Of a stretch of 64,000 bases of DNA, positions 35,901 through 49,800 are shown one piece after another; the first letter of the stretch is position 1; every line of letters starts with the position of its first letter. The DNA lies in the NCBI GenBank assembly GCA_034509425.1, contig JAVTVJ010000344.1:603872-667871 (forward strand). Direction: 5' to 3'. The position numbers and the translations under genes were made by a program. This stretch comes from Eopsaltria australis (taxonomy: Eukaryota; Chordata; Aves; Passeriformes; Petroicidae). Under the pieces are notes generated by a model, which saw nothing but the letters and a program-made list of their open reading frames with translations, had not been told where the DNA came from and did not search any database.

Positions 35901-38900
35901 AATTCACAGAAATCAGTGGGGACATGGCCATGATCCAGCTCTTAGATTTTGTAATCAGGAGATTAAGTAGAATTTACAGCTCTGGTTCCATCTCCTTTCA
36001 GCCAAACTACTGTTTTTCAAGTGTTCACCTATTTTATCTTGGATGACCTTACTGTGTAATTGTTTTCATCAGTAAAACCTAGCAGAGTAAGTACTAGACT
36101 AGTAGGGCTAGGTCTTTCTCTGTGAGGTGGTCTCATTAAACATCAGACTAAGCTCTAGCCATATGTATAGGCTCCCACACACACTAATATCAGGAAGTCT
36201 TCACTACGCTTTGACTAATTTTACAAGTAGTTCAGTTGCCTTGCTACTGTGTTGTGAAGAATTAATTTTCAGTGCTGCAATCTTTTTAAGTGACTGAGAA
36301 ACAAGTGTGAACGCTGAGAATATATTGTGATTCCTTATCTTCTTCCATGAGACATTGCAACTCCCACAGATGGTGTTGGAACTTCAAACCCTGCTGGTGC
36401 TGAGCAGCACTGTAATGTCACTTTAAAACAAAAATGTAGAAGTCAATTCAGGATGCTGTTGAATGGCATAGGAAAACCTTTTCTATACTGAATGAAAAAG
36501 CTAGGCTAAATTGTCAAGCAAATATTGGTTTTACAGGCAAGCTGTTTTTAATAAAAGGATTTGGAGATTTCTTCTAATTAGGTTAATTTTTTCTTTTGAA
36601 GTATAGTAACTAGAATAAAAGGAGACATGAAGACAGAGTGAGTGTAAATATTTTTGATTGGAGAAGTAATTTGTTAACTGTTTACCAATTAATTATTTTT
36701 ATACACTGACTGTGTCTCTTGTGTCTTTTGTAAAGTCTCTGTGTATGTACTATTTTGCTAGCACTTGGTGTAAAAAAAGCATCCATTGAAAGCATGACTG
36801 GAATTAAATTTTAAACGTTAAACTTATGTAGGGAATAAGATAGACAATTTGGAATTTCACCACAAGGACACTTCAGTGAAAATTTCCGTTGTAGAAAATG
36901 ACAAGCACCTGTGATGTCTTTTTAAGTGCTCTAAAAATCTTGTTGCAAAACATTATTTTACCTTAGCAGATGGCATGGTGTCTTCTTATTAAAAAAAATA
37001 AATAAAATAATTCCTATTCATGGGCTGAGTTGAGCCATATTCATGTTTACTCTTGCTGTCATCTAGTACGGACTTAATTGAAAGCACGTGATTTTCTATA
37101 AGGCAAGAACATCATCATAGAAACAGACAATTTTCTGTGCAGTAACATGCACTAGAATGCACTGACTGACTCTCATACTGATGTCTGAACATCTTCACTC
37201 TGCACTGAAATGGTTCTTTCTTCATTTTGTTCTTTAAAAAACATCCAGATGGTTTTTGTCAACAGGAGGCACAAGAAGAACTCCAGCAGTGGGACAATAC
37301 ACAGGGGAAATACTTAAGAGGTCATGCCAGAGCTGTCTCAAGGATTGAAAGGCATCATGCATATTTTCTTCATGAAGAAGGTGCATTTGGCTCTGAGTGA
37401 TATCTATAGGTTCTCCTGATTTTTCTTCCTTATCTAAGGTTTGATGCGAAACCTTAAGTTTGATTTTTTGCATCTAAGACCTCATTCAAATGCTATGACC
37501 TCAGTCTGTGTGCCAGAACCTTCTTCTGAGGAAATGGTTAGCTACATATTTGTGATCTATATAATTCTCAGCTAAAGAATACAACAGTACATAACAGAAA
37601 GTAGATGATAAAAAGTCTAATTTTTTATGTTTTTCATATGATGATATCCTATTAGCCATGTACAAAATCCTACCTGCAAAATGACTGATAAAAAAATCTA
37701 TCTTTTTTGTGTTCTGACAAAAGTCATCCAATTATACCTCTTTGAAGAAAGATGTCACTTGGGCAGGATTGTGTTATACCACAATTTGCAATTGTTCATT
37801 ATTACAGAATACTGTTCACAGAAACTGTAAGAGAGGTTGGACTGTTCACAATATGCATGAAAAACGTTATTTTCTAAAATAACCTAGATTTTTTGTGGAG
37901 TGATTTTGCTTAAAACCCAACAAAAAGTATTTTTACTGATTTTATCTACAAGTCATTCAACTCTTTAGTTTAAACTTTCATAGGCATATCTGGGGAAAGA
38001 ATGCAAAAGAGATGATATTAGAGCAGGTTTGGGGTTTTTTTCTAGGAAAGAGAAATAAGTAGTTAAATATGTTCATCATATAGTAAGGTTTTGCAACTGA
38101 CATTGTGCCTATGCAATGCCCATTCATACTGAATCATTGTATTTAATCAAAATGTTTGCATAAGCGTCTTAAATTAATGAGACGATCAAAATTAGAAAGG
38201 GAAGTGTAAATAAATTTTAAATCTTTCCAAAATTTTATAGTTCAGATTTCTTGTTCAAGATATTCTGTATTTGAGGACAAAAGAAAATGAAGACATGTAT
38301 AATTATTTTGATAATATCCCAAAAACAGAGTGTATGCAGGTTGCACATAGTATGCAAATCAGTGTAATATGAACAAAAACTGTTGTCATATTTAAAAAAC
38401 ACTATTCTCCTAGGTGCTTTACAGTGACATTTTAGGCCTCAGTATTTTATGAAATCTGTCTTAGAATACAGTAATATTATGTTTGGTTAAAGAACATACG
38501 GGACAATAGAGAAAAATCTATTCACAGGGTCAAAAATGTTTCTAAGCAGAGACTTTTCAGGTTTTAAAGCAATGATGCTGAAAATGTGGGCTGTGGGTTT
38601 AGGGCTGGGAGGGAGAAAGCAAATGGGTGGGGCAAAAGGGAAGAGAAAATTTAATACCTAGTTAGAGAATTGGCAGCTTTTCTTTTTTCATCATTATATA
38701 GATGTGCACAAAAGAAGTGTGTTACGGAGTGACCTTATGACTCTAGTTAAGCAGCAGGCAGCAGCATTAAATGGAATCTTTACATTTCCTTTTTGTTAGA
38801 CATGTCAAAAGTTTAAAAAGCTGTTATTTTAAGAGTCCTTTTTTCCCCCCACCCTCAAAAGATTCCAGGTGTGCTGGGCATGGCGGTGGGGGTGAACTAG

Positions 38901-41900
38901 GAAGGAGAGAAAAAATTTCTTACCATCAGGAATACTATACTTATTTTCCTCATTATTGAACTTGAAAAACGTTGTACATAAAAAGTGAAACCAATTTCTA
39001 GTGGCTGTATTTTAAGTATGACATACTTAGCAGTGCTTCAGTAGGGTCACTTTTCAGTCACATGGACATTCCTCTGGAGATGTCCAGGCAACAAAAAATT
39101 CACTATATTCACTGTATTTGTATTATTTTTAGAAGAGAGCACATAGCATTTTAGAGGCATCTGAGGAGCTGTATCCATTCGAGTTACGGTTTTTCCAAGA
39201 AATGTAGAATAATCTTATGGTATAGACCTATAAAGAGAATATCCTCAGCTGGTCTGGTGATGTTTTTAACCTAAAGAGTAGTAAGAAATTTTAGACAAGG
39301 GGAATTGTTTTAACTTCTTTTTCTGAAAATAATGAGAGTAACACTGCCTGCTATGTTGTAGTAGTGCCCTGGCATTCATCTTCTGCAACTCTCAGAAGCC
39401 TCTGCCCTTCCTTTATAGGAAAAGTTTAACAGTAACAACTGTTGTCTTAATTTCAAAAAAATAGTCCCTTCAGAGATCACCTAACTTGTACTTTTTCAAC
39501 AGTTGATTACTATGCTTTAATTCAGTAATTACGCTCCAACATGTCTCTTTCTTGGCTTTATTTTATGTAAGCTATTAATGAGTTTACTCTCAAGAGGAAT
39601 ATTTTTAAATCCATAAAATAAGTGGCTTTGAACCAAAAGAGAAAATTGAAGCACCTCAAATACAGGGGACACAACAGCAGCAATGTAGCAACAGAGAAGT
39701 AGACAGAAATAGAGGAAGGTTCCTTCATCTGCTTGGAAGTTAATAAGCAGTAAGACCTTAACAGGCACAGGTGTGGTAGCGTTTTTCATCAAATCATATT
39801 CTTCTTGGACAGATCTCCCATCAGTATTCAAGCCTGGATTCAGCAAGATAACCAGGCTTAGATTCAGCCCTTGAACAATCCTGTGGGTTTCTTTGGAACT
39901 GCATCTTCACTTGAAGCACTGTTTTAATCTTTATAAAGGATAGGTTAAAGACTTGACATCTTCCTTTCTCAGTCTGGCCACAAAGCATTTGGAAATAGAG
40001 CTTACTTCTGTGATTTTTTTTCTAGTGATTCTTGGTAGTCCAGAGTGATATGATATTATTCCTATGGCAGAAATACTTTGCTATATATGAGGGAACTCAG
40101 CCTACTCCATTAATCAATGTAGCAAAAGCTATACAGAAACAGATTTGTGAACAGCTTGTGAGGCATATCATCACAAATGTTATAAACTTTGGTAATCAAA
40201 ATGGAAATATTTTTTGTGCATCTGATGGTGCAGGCCCTCTAAATTAGTCTGGAAAAGGACTATCTATCCGCATTTTCAAGAGACTGAATGTCATTTCAGC
40301 AGTTATTTGGTGTTGATGAAGATGTTGGAGTAGGAATAACAAGAGGAAAAAGATTTTGTGTATCTTTAGTCTTTTTTATTGAGTCCTTTATGCAAATTAT
40401 ACGTAGAATAAAAGCTGTTCATGGCTGTATCTAGTTCTGCAATTGACATTAAAAATGAAAGCAAACTTTATCTGGAGATGGAAGAAATATGTCTATAATT
40501 TATCTTTATTTTACTTAAGTCACAAGTTTTAATCTGATATAATAGGACAGTTTTATCCACTGTGTAACGATACCAACTTCAAAGAAAAAGGATCACATGT
40601 ATATTTGGCACAATACCTCCTAATGTGTTTTATGGCATTTATCTTATTTCAGAGTTTGAGTTTGAGCTTATTTGCTGTTATGAACTTCAACACCAAAATA
40701 GGGAAGGCAAGCATAACTAAAATCCCTGTTAACTGAAATAGTCCTCTCAGTAATTCCTCTCAGTAATTCCAATAATGTGATATACCTGTGATCTCAATGT
40801 CCAGGTTAATATTCGTGGAAGTATTGCAGCATGATATAACTAACTCCTTGCAATTTCTTCTTTCTTTTAGAGTAGTGTAGGCCTGGTTCTTAGAAATAAG
40901 TAAACTAGGTCTAATTTCTAGTAGGAGAGACTTAAAATATTTTGGCAGTTTCTAAATAATTCTAAGTAAGAGGGCTGTTTCCATACTCTCATGGGGAAAC
41001 TAGACCTAAATTCTCATTGTAATTCTCCCAATTTATAGTAACTGATGCTTTGGTCCATTTCTTCAAAAATTTATATTGTTATAACACAGAGACAGCCTGC
41101 CACTGTAATATCGCTCCCTAAAGCATCACTTGCTTCATGATTATTTATTAATTTGTTAGGCCCATTGACTAACACAGCCCTGTTCATATGTTCAGCTTTC
41201 ATGCAAGTCTGCATTATACCAGATTTTGCTGAGAATACACTCCCAGCAAGCTTTGCCCTGTTTCAACAGCCATAGATTTGAATGTCAATATTAAAAAGAA
41301 TTTTTATATTTAATCTACTGGATTTTCCTAAACTGAATGCAAATATGACATTCCTAACAAGTGTTTTTCCCATGTCCTGTGGTATCATGGAGTAAGTTTT
41401 AATACTGTGTTTCCTCTTTTCATTATCCAGCGTCTTTTGAAGTATAGACAACTTTCAACTAATGAAAATACTAACAAAAAAAGCTGTAAATTCTGACCAA
41501 ACTCTTTATACCTCTAATACAAATATTGCAACAGGATATTTGTTTCCTTTATTTTCTTCTCTTTCTTTTCATTGCTTTCACAAAACATACTTAGAGATAA
41601 TCATCTTGGGTTAGGGGGTTTGACTGTAAGGCTTTAGAATTAGGTGAGAAGCAGGGGAAGTGTCCATTTGTCCTTTAAAATAAAAATATGATACAGTCTG
41701 CAACAAATGGATGCATGACCGTAGTGCAAAGAAATAAATGAAATATGTTTGACAAATTAATTCCTTAGAGGGCATACCTTTAAATGTGCAGAAATATGAC
41801 TTAAAATACATCTTTAAATATGTGTAAAAATATGTCTGTCCTTTAAATAGGTGTAAAAATTAGCACAAAAAATGAAGATTTGAATATAAAGAGATATCAC

Positions 41901-44500
41901 GTCAAAAGTGTAGTCTCAAATGTAAGCTTGCAAATAGGGAAGAAGGTGACAAAATAGAAATTGTTAGGTTTACATTGAAAATTCTCTCTTATGGGTTCAG
42001 AGGCTTAAATTCTGTTGCCAGTTTTAAAACTGTTACTACCTCAGTTGTTATAAATAACTTCAGTGCTTGTGAGAGTAATCTAGTATGTGGTCAATTATAT
42101 CCTCTTTATATATCTTCCCATAGACAAAGTTTTCAATCTGTCTTTGACTTGAAATTTGGATTTGACTTGCAAATAGTTTGGTAAACCATCATTACCCTCT
42201 TGGATTCTGCATTCAGTATTTCATTTTATCCTCTATACTCATAAATCCCGTTCTCAGCTTCAATTTATATATTGTGGTTTAGTTTTTAGCCTCACATGTT
42301 TTTTCATGTCCAGATCTTCTTCATTCAATCCTTTGGAATGTCTGTCTGTGCCTTTTGTTTTCTATTTCTCACCTATATCTTCTTATTTGGTTAGTCATTA
42401 TTCCTTTGGCTCTTTTTACTCACTCACAAGCTTCCTCTTTCTTCAAGGTTCATTTTTTGAATCCATATTCTGTCATGCCCAGATGCTCAGTTTTGACTCT
42501 AGGAGATAGAAGTAATGCAGAATTAGGTCAGATTGGGCAAGCAGTTACCTTCTGGTTTTGTTAGTCTTAGGTTTGCTGCACAATGCAGTTGGAAGACCAT
42601 ATTTGACTCCAAATAGTGAAGAAAAATTGATCAGTGTTTCATTCATGCATCTAAGAACAATTACACTGTGTTTATAAAACCAGAATGACCCCAATGCTTA
42701 TTTGGGGAATAGCTAGGTCTGGTGGTATTAGCATTTAACTCTCATATTTTTAGCTGATTTCTTGATGACAAAGCACATTTGATTTGTGTTTTTATAAACT
42801 TAAATAATGCTTGCACTTTTTCTATATATTTCTCTAAAATTCAAAACAAATTACAGAGAATCTTGGAAAAAAGGTAAATCATAATTTAATAAAAATGAGG
42901 CTCATATTAGCACATTTTTTTCTTTCCAGAAAGCACAAGGAAAGATAGTATTCAACACTAATATTTTCCTACCAAATCTGTCAAACACACAGGTATCACA
43001 TGAGTACCGTTGAAAAACAATTATCATTCAAATACTCCTTTTTCACTGAAGTTATGTATTAATGAAGTTTTTTAACATGTTCTGTTTTCAACAACAGAAT
43101 TGTGATTATTTTAATGCCATTAACTTTTTCATGTATCTTTACATTATCTAGCTATTATTTCAATTACAATTCAAAGAGCTCCAGGTCTAGTTGAAATCAG
43201 CAGTATTTTTCCTTTGATCTTTAAAAATTTAGATTTCTCACCTCTCTAAGAACACATATTACATACCACATGGTGCCTATGAGATATCAAGAAAAAACAA
43301 GAAAACATGACTGTTTGTATTCTTTCGTCTAGGTATAATTTTCAAAATAAAATTTTGAATTTTCAAATGACAGTTTTGGTTTGACATCTGACCATCGTTT
43401 GGATTCCTAGGAGATCAGCCAATGTATTTCACCTTGTGGTGAATGAAAAGTTACATTGAATATAGCTCTTAAATTCAGGTGAGCCAGTAAAAAGGCACTG
43501 AATCTTCTTAACATCAACTTTTTTAATAGTAAAGGTAATACTTCCTTAAATAATTTGTAAGTGTGTTATATCTGTCACCGTAGTTATTGAGAGCTTTCCT
43601 TCAGCGGATAGCTGGCTACAAGTTTTAGATTTCAACCAGCTGTCATCCATTAAATATTTTAATATTGAGGGAAATTAAGTTTTAAATCAATATCAAAGAT
43701 GAAAAAAAAGCCCTTCTCTTTAGCCAGTGCAGGAGATGTCAATGTATAATTTGTCATTTTCTAATTCAGCTCTCTCCATTTGGTTTTGATTTAGCACTAG
43801 ACCTCGGAAACCAGAGCCGGCATCCACACTCAAGAACTGTTTTAAATTATGTGCAGCAAGATTTTAAACACATTAGCAACAAGAACAAGCTGTCCTCATA
43901 CTAACTGGTCCTGCTTTGTTCTTGATTGTGGAAAATCTCACTTTAACTGCCCTCTAATTTGTTTCAGATAGCTACTGCACCAGCAGCTGCCTTGGCATGG
44001 GATTAAACACACATGAAAATATTATCTTTCCACACAAATTTTTTAGCAGTGCCAAGAGCCACAAAATCTCTTTTGGAAAAATAATTTTTTATTTTACTTT
44101 TTTTTTTTTTCTATTTTCTTATTTTTATTATTAAGGTTCAGTCCCCCATGTACTTCTCCGAAGTCTTTCTTCATCCAATCCTTTAAAATGCACTTGAAAG
44201 GAATTAAAAATACAAAATTGACTGGTTTTCTAATGCAGAGATGTAGTTTTCATATTTTAGTCTATGTTGGTTGAAAAGTTTGTGCATCAACTTGCATGAG
44301 CTGAGAATTCATCACAATATAGAATTCTTCAAAATTAAGGCAATTTCTTAGTAGTTATAAGTACCTAAAATAAAGATAACCTATTTATCCTAAATAAAGG
44401 ATAACTTAACAGGGTCACATACTTTCTCTTTCAGATATTTTTGTTTCAAATAAGAACACATATGGAGAATCCAGAGCCACATTTCAAAATTACCACATTC
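32911..44500. other. Long AT-rich stretch without recognised repeats or genes
   Basis: About 11.6 kb with no CR1 or LTR I can recognise, the longest such stretch in the window. Unrecognised open frames of 90-105 codons occur (33812-34093, 35774-36046, 39529-39846). The last encodes a hydrophobic run (FCLLLCCYIAAVV) that could be a chance membrane-like segment. There is a 13-bp direct tandem duplication (CCTCTCAGTAATT twice, 40743-40768) and a 13-T run near 44098. The part around 43700-44010 is less AT-skewed and looks like possibly conserved sequence, but this cannot be tested here. Confidence 0.5.
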
Positions 44501-44744
44501 AGGCAACTAGTGACAGGACAAGACGACACAGACTCAAGCTGAGCCAGGGGAGGTTCAGGCTGGGCATCAGGAGTAATTTCTTCTTGGAAAGTGTTGTTAA
44601 ACATTGGAATGGACAGCCCAGGAGGGTGGTGGAATCACAATCCCTGGAGGTGTGCAAAAAACAACTGGACAAGGCACTTAGAACTAAGATCTAATTGACA
44701 TGGTTGGACTCCGTGACCTCAGAGATTTTTTCTAACATAAATAC
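44501..44744 (+). mobile_element. CR1 LINE 3'-end fragment (copy 1 of 3)
   Basis: It begins with AGGCAACTAGTGACAGGAC and goes through the CR1 C-terminal and 3'-end landmarks: CCAGGGGAGGTTCAGGCTGG, then ACATTGGAATGGACAGCCCA, then the TGGTTGGACT...TGACCTCAGAG ending. These appear in consensus order on the plus strand. Only the last quarter kilobase of a CR1 is present. The terminal ATTCTATG-type repeats have decayed. Confidence 0.9.
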
Positions 44745-44849
44745 AAAAGGAGCGAAGAAGTTCTTTTAATTCCAGTAGTCTACCAGAAACTGCCTTTAAT
44801 GTCATATCTCTGATGTCATTGACATTCCTCAGCACAGCACACCCAGATA

Positions 44850-45764
44850 GTGGGGATGAATTATGCTGCATCCAGTTGTCAATCAGCCATCAGGAATCAG
44901 TGATGGGTCGGGTAGTGTTCAGTATTTTTATTAAAGGCACCCTCAGTAAGTTGGGCAAATGTGTTGATCTGCTGGTGGGTAGGAGGGCTGAGCAAAGGGA
45001 TCTGAACAGCTGGGCTGATCAGCCAAGACCAATGGTTGAAGTTTTCAAGGGAAAGTGCCACATCCTCCTCTTGGGTCACAACAACCCCATTTGTTACAGA
45101 CTTGGAACAGAGAGGATGGAAAGCTGCCCAGTGGAAAAGCATCTGGGGTTGCTCATCAACAGCAGCTGAATATGAGCCAGTGTGTGCCCAGGTAGCCAAG
45201 AAGGCCAATGGCATCCTGGCTTGTGTAAGAAACAGTGTGTCCAGCAGTGTCCCTCTGCACTCTGCAATGGTGAGGCTGCACTTTGAACCCTGTGCTCAGT
45301 TCTGGGCTTCTCACTCACTACAGCAAAGACACTGAGGTGCTGCAGTAAGCCCAAAGAAGGGTAAGGTAGCTGGAGCACAAGTCTTCTGAGAAGCAACTGA
45401 GGGAGATGGGGTTGTTTATAAAGCATAAAGCAAATCAGAGGAGACTTTGTTGCTTTCTACAACTGCCTGAAAGCATGTTGTAGCCAGCTGGGGTCAGCTT
45501 TTTCTCCCAAGCAGCGAGTGATAGGATGAGAAGACATAGACTCAGGCTGTGCCAGAGGAGATTCAGGTGATACAACAGGAAGAAATTCTTCATTGAAAGG
45601 GTTATTAAACATTGGAATAGACTGCCCAGGCAGGTGGTAAAATCATTATCCCTGGGATCATTGTTTGGGAAACAATGGAAATTGTCACAGTACCATGGTA
45701 ACATAGTGATATTCTGTCAAAGGCTGGACTTAGCGATCTTGGAGGTCTTTTCCTTTCTTCGTAT
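44850..45764 (+). mobile_element. CR1 LINE fragment (copy 2 of 3), ORF2 C-terminus to 3' end
   Basis: Plus-strand frames encode HQESVMGRVVFSIFI (the QGSVLGP..FNIFI block), then [43 protein letters not shown] and [15 protein letters not shown], in CR1 order. The YADD/FADD box is lost in a deletion after GTLSKLG. Frames shift between 45169 and 45036-45335. The copy ends with its own 3'-end block (45510-45764), which is homologous to copy 1 as a direct repeat about 1 kb away. The extreme 3' end, TTCGTATG, resembles the decayed CR1 terminal motif. Confidence 0.92.
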
Positions 45765-45843
45765 GGAGCTCCAGGAGTGCCTTTTGTGGCTTGTTGGAAA
45801 TACTGGCACGTTTGATTGAACACGTGGTCATTGTTACGTGGAA

Positions 45844-45845
<2 letters not shown>

Positions 45846-45882
<37 letters not shown>
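45846..45882. repeat. (TA)n microsatellite
   Basis: A perfect 37-bp alternating AT run sits between two CR1 copies. It is the likely cause of the Tyr/Ile repeat frames on the minus strand (45605-45921), which are not genes. Confidence 0.95.
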
Positions 45883-45885
<3 letters not shown>

Positions 45886-45982
45886 TATACAAGAACATGT
45901 TTTTCTTCTATAAAGTTTCATAACCCATGTGTTTTACTTATTCTAGAGACGGAAAAAAACTAGCAGGGGTATGAAGACATTA

Positions 45983-46840
45983 TTCTGAGTGGTGCAGCTG
46001 ACGTGCCTGAGGGATGGGATTGATATTCCAGAGGGAACCAAACAAGCTTGAGAAGTGGGCCCACTGGACCCCAATGAAGTTCAACAAGGACACCTATAAG
46101 ATGCTGCATCTGGATTGGTAAAACCTAGGGTATCAATAAAGGCTGGAGGATTAAGGGGTTGAGAGCAGCCCTGCAGAGAAGGATGTGGGGGTGCTGGGGA
46201 TGAGAGGCTGGACATGGCCCAGCAATGAGCACTCCCAGCCCAGAAAGCCAAACGTGTCCTGGGCTGCATCCAAAGCAGCGTGGGCAGCAGGGGAGGGAGG
46301 GGATTCTGCCCCTCTGCTCTGCTCTGGTGAGACCCTACCTGGAACCCTGCATCCAGCTCTGGGGTCCCAGCACATTAAGGAGACAGACTTGTTGAAGTGG
46401 GTGCAGAGGAAGGTCGCAGAAAATATCAGAGGGGTAGAACATCTCTCCTATGACAGGGATTAATACAGTTGGAATAATTCAGACTGGAGAAGAGAAAACT
46501 CAGGGGAGACCTTACTGCTTTCTTTCATTACTTAAAAGGGATTTATAAAAAAGATAGGGACAGAGTTTTTATTAGGTCCTACAGAGATGGCATAAAGGGT
46601 GATGGTTGTAAACTAAAAGAGGATAGGTTCAGACTAACTATAAGGAATAAATTTTTTATGATGAGGTTGCTGAAACAGTGTCACAGGTTTCCCAGAATGC
46701 CCTGTCCCTGGAAACATTTAAGATCAGGTTGGGCAGGGCTCTGAGCAACTTGATCTAATTTATGTTCCTGTTCATTGCAAGGGGGCTGGGCTAGATGACC
46801 TTTAGAGGTTCTTTCCAACTCAAATTATTTTGGTTGTTAC
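45983..46840 (+). mobile_element. CR1 LINE fragment (copy 3 of 3), well preserved
   Basis: Base for base this is the best match to consensus-type CR1 in the window. It runs from GTGGTGCAGCTGACGTGCC through AGCTTGAGAAGTGGGCCCA, GAAAGCCAAACGTGTCCTGG and CATCTCTCCTATGA. It then reaches the 3' end GGGCTGGGCTAGATGACCTT followed by TTCCAACTCAAATTATTTTGG. It lies on the plus strand, is 5' truncated, and holds only the region after the reverse-transcriptase core. Small indels break the frame. Its lower divergence suggests a younger insertion than copies 1 and 2. Confidence 0.93.
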
Positions 46841-49800
46841 ATAAGTAACATACTCCTGAAAGGTGAAAATCCCCTTGTTCCTTCCATGTTGGCTCTGTTG
46901 GGGTTGTTGGTCCATCATTTCCTTGGACTTTGATATTATCTCTTTGGTTATGATAGTATTTTAATTTTTTCTAAAAGAATGTTATTTCATGTAATTATTA
47001 TAAAATCCCACTGTAAATGTAACAAAGTTTCATTCTTTTTAGTCATTGTCAATGCCTGGTACCTCACTCTCATATCTGTTTCCCCAACAATTTGTCCTAC
47101 AAAATGTTTTCCATTTAGGATAATCTATTCCATTTTCCTCTGTGCCACATGGTCTGAAGAATGTTCTTCTGGCTAACAGAGATGAGACTGTTGCACCGTA
47201 TTTATAAGTAGTACAATCTTTTGTTTCAGAAGTGAATAATATAATAACTAAGAAGCCATCTTCTTCAGTGATTCCTCTTTCAACAGGCTTAAAAGACTTT
47301 TTTTGCCTTACTACATCTCTCAAAAGGTAGGATTAAAGTGAAGCTGACCTGAACAACTTGTCCCAGTTTTAACATTACCAAGTGATTCATTGTTTTGGTC
47401 TGTTGAAAAATGAACTACTTGCAAGAGTGTCAGTTTTGTAACCATATTAAGTATGAGTATTAAGTAGGCTATTTGTATGAAGCAAAAGCCTCATTGTGCT
47501 GAAAAAGCATTAGGAAATCTTTAGGAATTTGAGTGTGTTGCCATATTGACCAAAAAATTATTTCTTAGGTTGAGTTCAGATTTGGTCATGATTTGACTGT
47601 GCTTAAGAGTAGCTGCCAGCAGACATTGATTACCACATACACAGGTGATGACAGCTGCCTGCTGTTAGCATTTTGAGAGAAGGTGGGGCAGCCAATCGTT
47701 AGGAATCCAGAAGTGTCTAAATTGCCTTTTGATTTGGTATCATTAAGAAAGTCTGTGAGTATTGGCAAATTTGAATCTGAATACTCTACAAAATGTTTAG
47801 GGTATAAAAGAAACTTCTTAAAATTAGATTCTCCTTCATGAATGAAGGACTAACTATTAAAGTGTGCTTGAGAGCTGGATCATCAGCTTACACACCTGTG
47901 GAGAGGCAGCAAGATATTTCAGATTGAACGAAAACCTTGGATTTATTTCAGATGACAGACACATGCATGTTCTCTTAGTTCTGATCACCTATTCCTTAAG
48001 CTTTGTGATTTGTGTTTGAAAGTGATTAATGGTGTTTTTAATTATTTTATTTTTTATCTTTCTAAATGTGTACTGTTTTAAAGGTGATTTCAGAGTAATT
48101 AGGAAACCTTCAGTCATTTGGTGGGTGCATGATTCTTGAAGATCCATAAAGACCATTCCCACTGACTGAAATACAACTTAGGTAACTCAAAGATTCATAG
48201 AGAACAATATTTATTTAGCTCCAGGCTTTATTAATGGAACTGCTAATGTAAGGCTCTGTGTGAAATTTACGCATCTTTTGGTGGCCAGCATTATTAACAA
48301 AGCTCCTTTACGTGTAGCAAATTACCTAATCCCAAGGGTATCACCAATATTCCTCAGGTACATTATCTATACTTTAGTTTAGGAATGTTTATTTTTAAAT
48401 TTCCATTTGTTATCAAAAGTCACTCTGAAATTTCCTAGAATTATTTATTTTGTGGCTACAATAGTGAGATTTTCACAATTTATTCATTCATCTCACCCTG
48501 TAGTATCAGGAACACAGATATTCAGACCTCTCTTTCTCTGTTTTATATATATGTATTTCTGTGTGCTTAACTATTCTGTGAAACCTATATTCTTCACCTT
48601 TTTATGTGTAAAATATGTAATTTTATCTGTTTAATATTCTTCACTATCTAATCTAAAATATAAGAGTTTTAAAATATTCTTAATAAGTAACATGTAGCAC
48701 TTCATTTCTGCTTTAACTCCTTGCTTCAAAACTTGTTCTTAGGTCTATTCAAGCTAGAAAATGAACACTGAAATTAGCGTAATTAGACTGTACTTGCCTG
48801 GATTACCTTTTCTTCCTGTGAGAATATTTGCTATTTTTTATTTTACTTGCACTCAGTAGGTTTGTGTTAAACATTTAGTACTCATTGCGAAAGTTTCATC
48901 TGCCTGTTCTTTCAGTGTTCTGTCATGCAGAGCAGCTCATCGAGCCTGAACCTATTGGAGTTTTAAAATTTCAGTTACAACTCCGTTTGGTAACTTCTTT
49001 TATCATATGGTGTCCTAATCTCTGTTTCCTTCAGTGCTGCATTTTTTTTACCGAAAACCAAATTAAAATATTAATTTTGTTTAGGACTATGAAGAGTCAG
49101 GGAAACCAAAATGAAGGGACATATTTCTGCATATTTAATTTGTTGTTCTTTACAAACTAATTCCACTCAACTTTTCTCATTTCATGTAGATGTTCCTCAG
49201 GCTCTTCAAAGAATAGTTGTTAATAAATTCCTTTTTCTGTTCCCTAAAGAATCTGTGTTTTTTCCTGATATGCTTCCTGAAGGAAATTAATCTGAAGCAC
49301 TTCCTATTTCTTTTTCACTTTCCTTCTTCATGGTATTGGAGGTATTTAACACCTTTAACTTAAAGAAGTAATTTTAAAGGTTCAATATTTGTCTTCTCTT
49401 AGAGTTGAAAAAGGCATTATTTTCCTGGGTCCATATCCTTCTGGCTCCCAATTTGAGTTTGGCTTCAGCCTGCAGTCCCACTTCCTGTCCTGAACACTGG
49501 ACCATAGAGCAGCAGCTGGACTTGAGCAGTGTGGGTCTGTGTAACTTTGTAAAACACTCTGCTCTGCAGGTTTTCATTCCAATATTAAACACCCTGGCCA
49601 AGTCCTGAGTTTAGAACTCAGTGAACAAGGAGCTTGGCTGCAGTTTTGTGGTCTGGATCAGACTCCTTGCCAGTTGAAATTTATTCCTATCTCAAGAGTG
49701 GAGGTCTTCCTGGAAATAGGCCAGAGATTTGTTCTTCCCTGAGGTGAGATAATGATAAAATGAGGACTGTATAAGGATTAAAAGTGATAGTTTTATCACT

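Noticed and set aside
39529..39846. 105-codon minus-strand frame with a hydrophobic run
   Set aside because: The membrane-like stretch is tempting, but there is no homology I recognise, no splice signals at its ends and no neighbouring exon.
40032..40247. 72-codon frame after a T-rich AG acceptor
   Set aside because: The frame has a TGA at the first in-frame codon after the acceptor (40026-40028), so it cannot be read as an exon from that site.
45605..45921. Minus-strand frames with Tyr-Ile repeats
   Set aside because: They are translations of the (TA)n microsatellite joined to antisense CR1.
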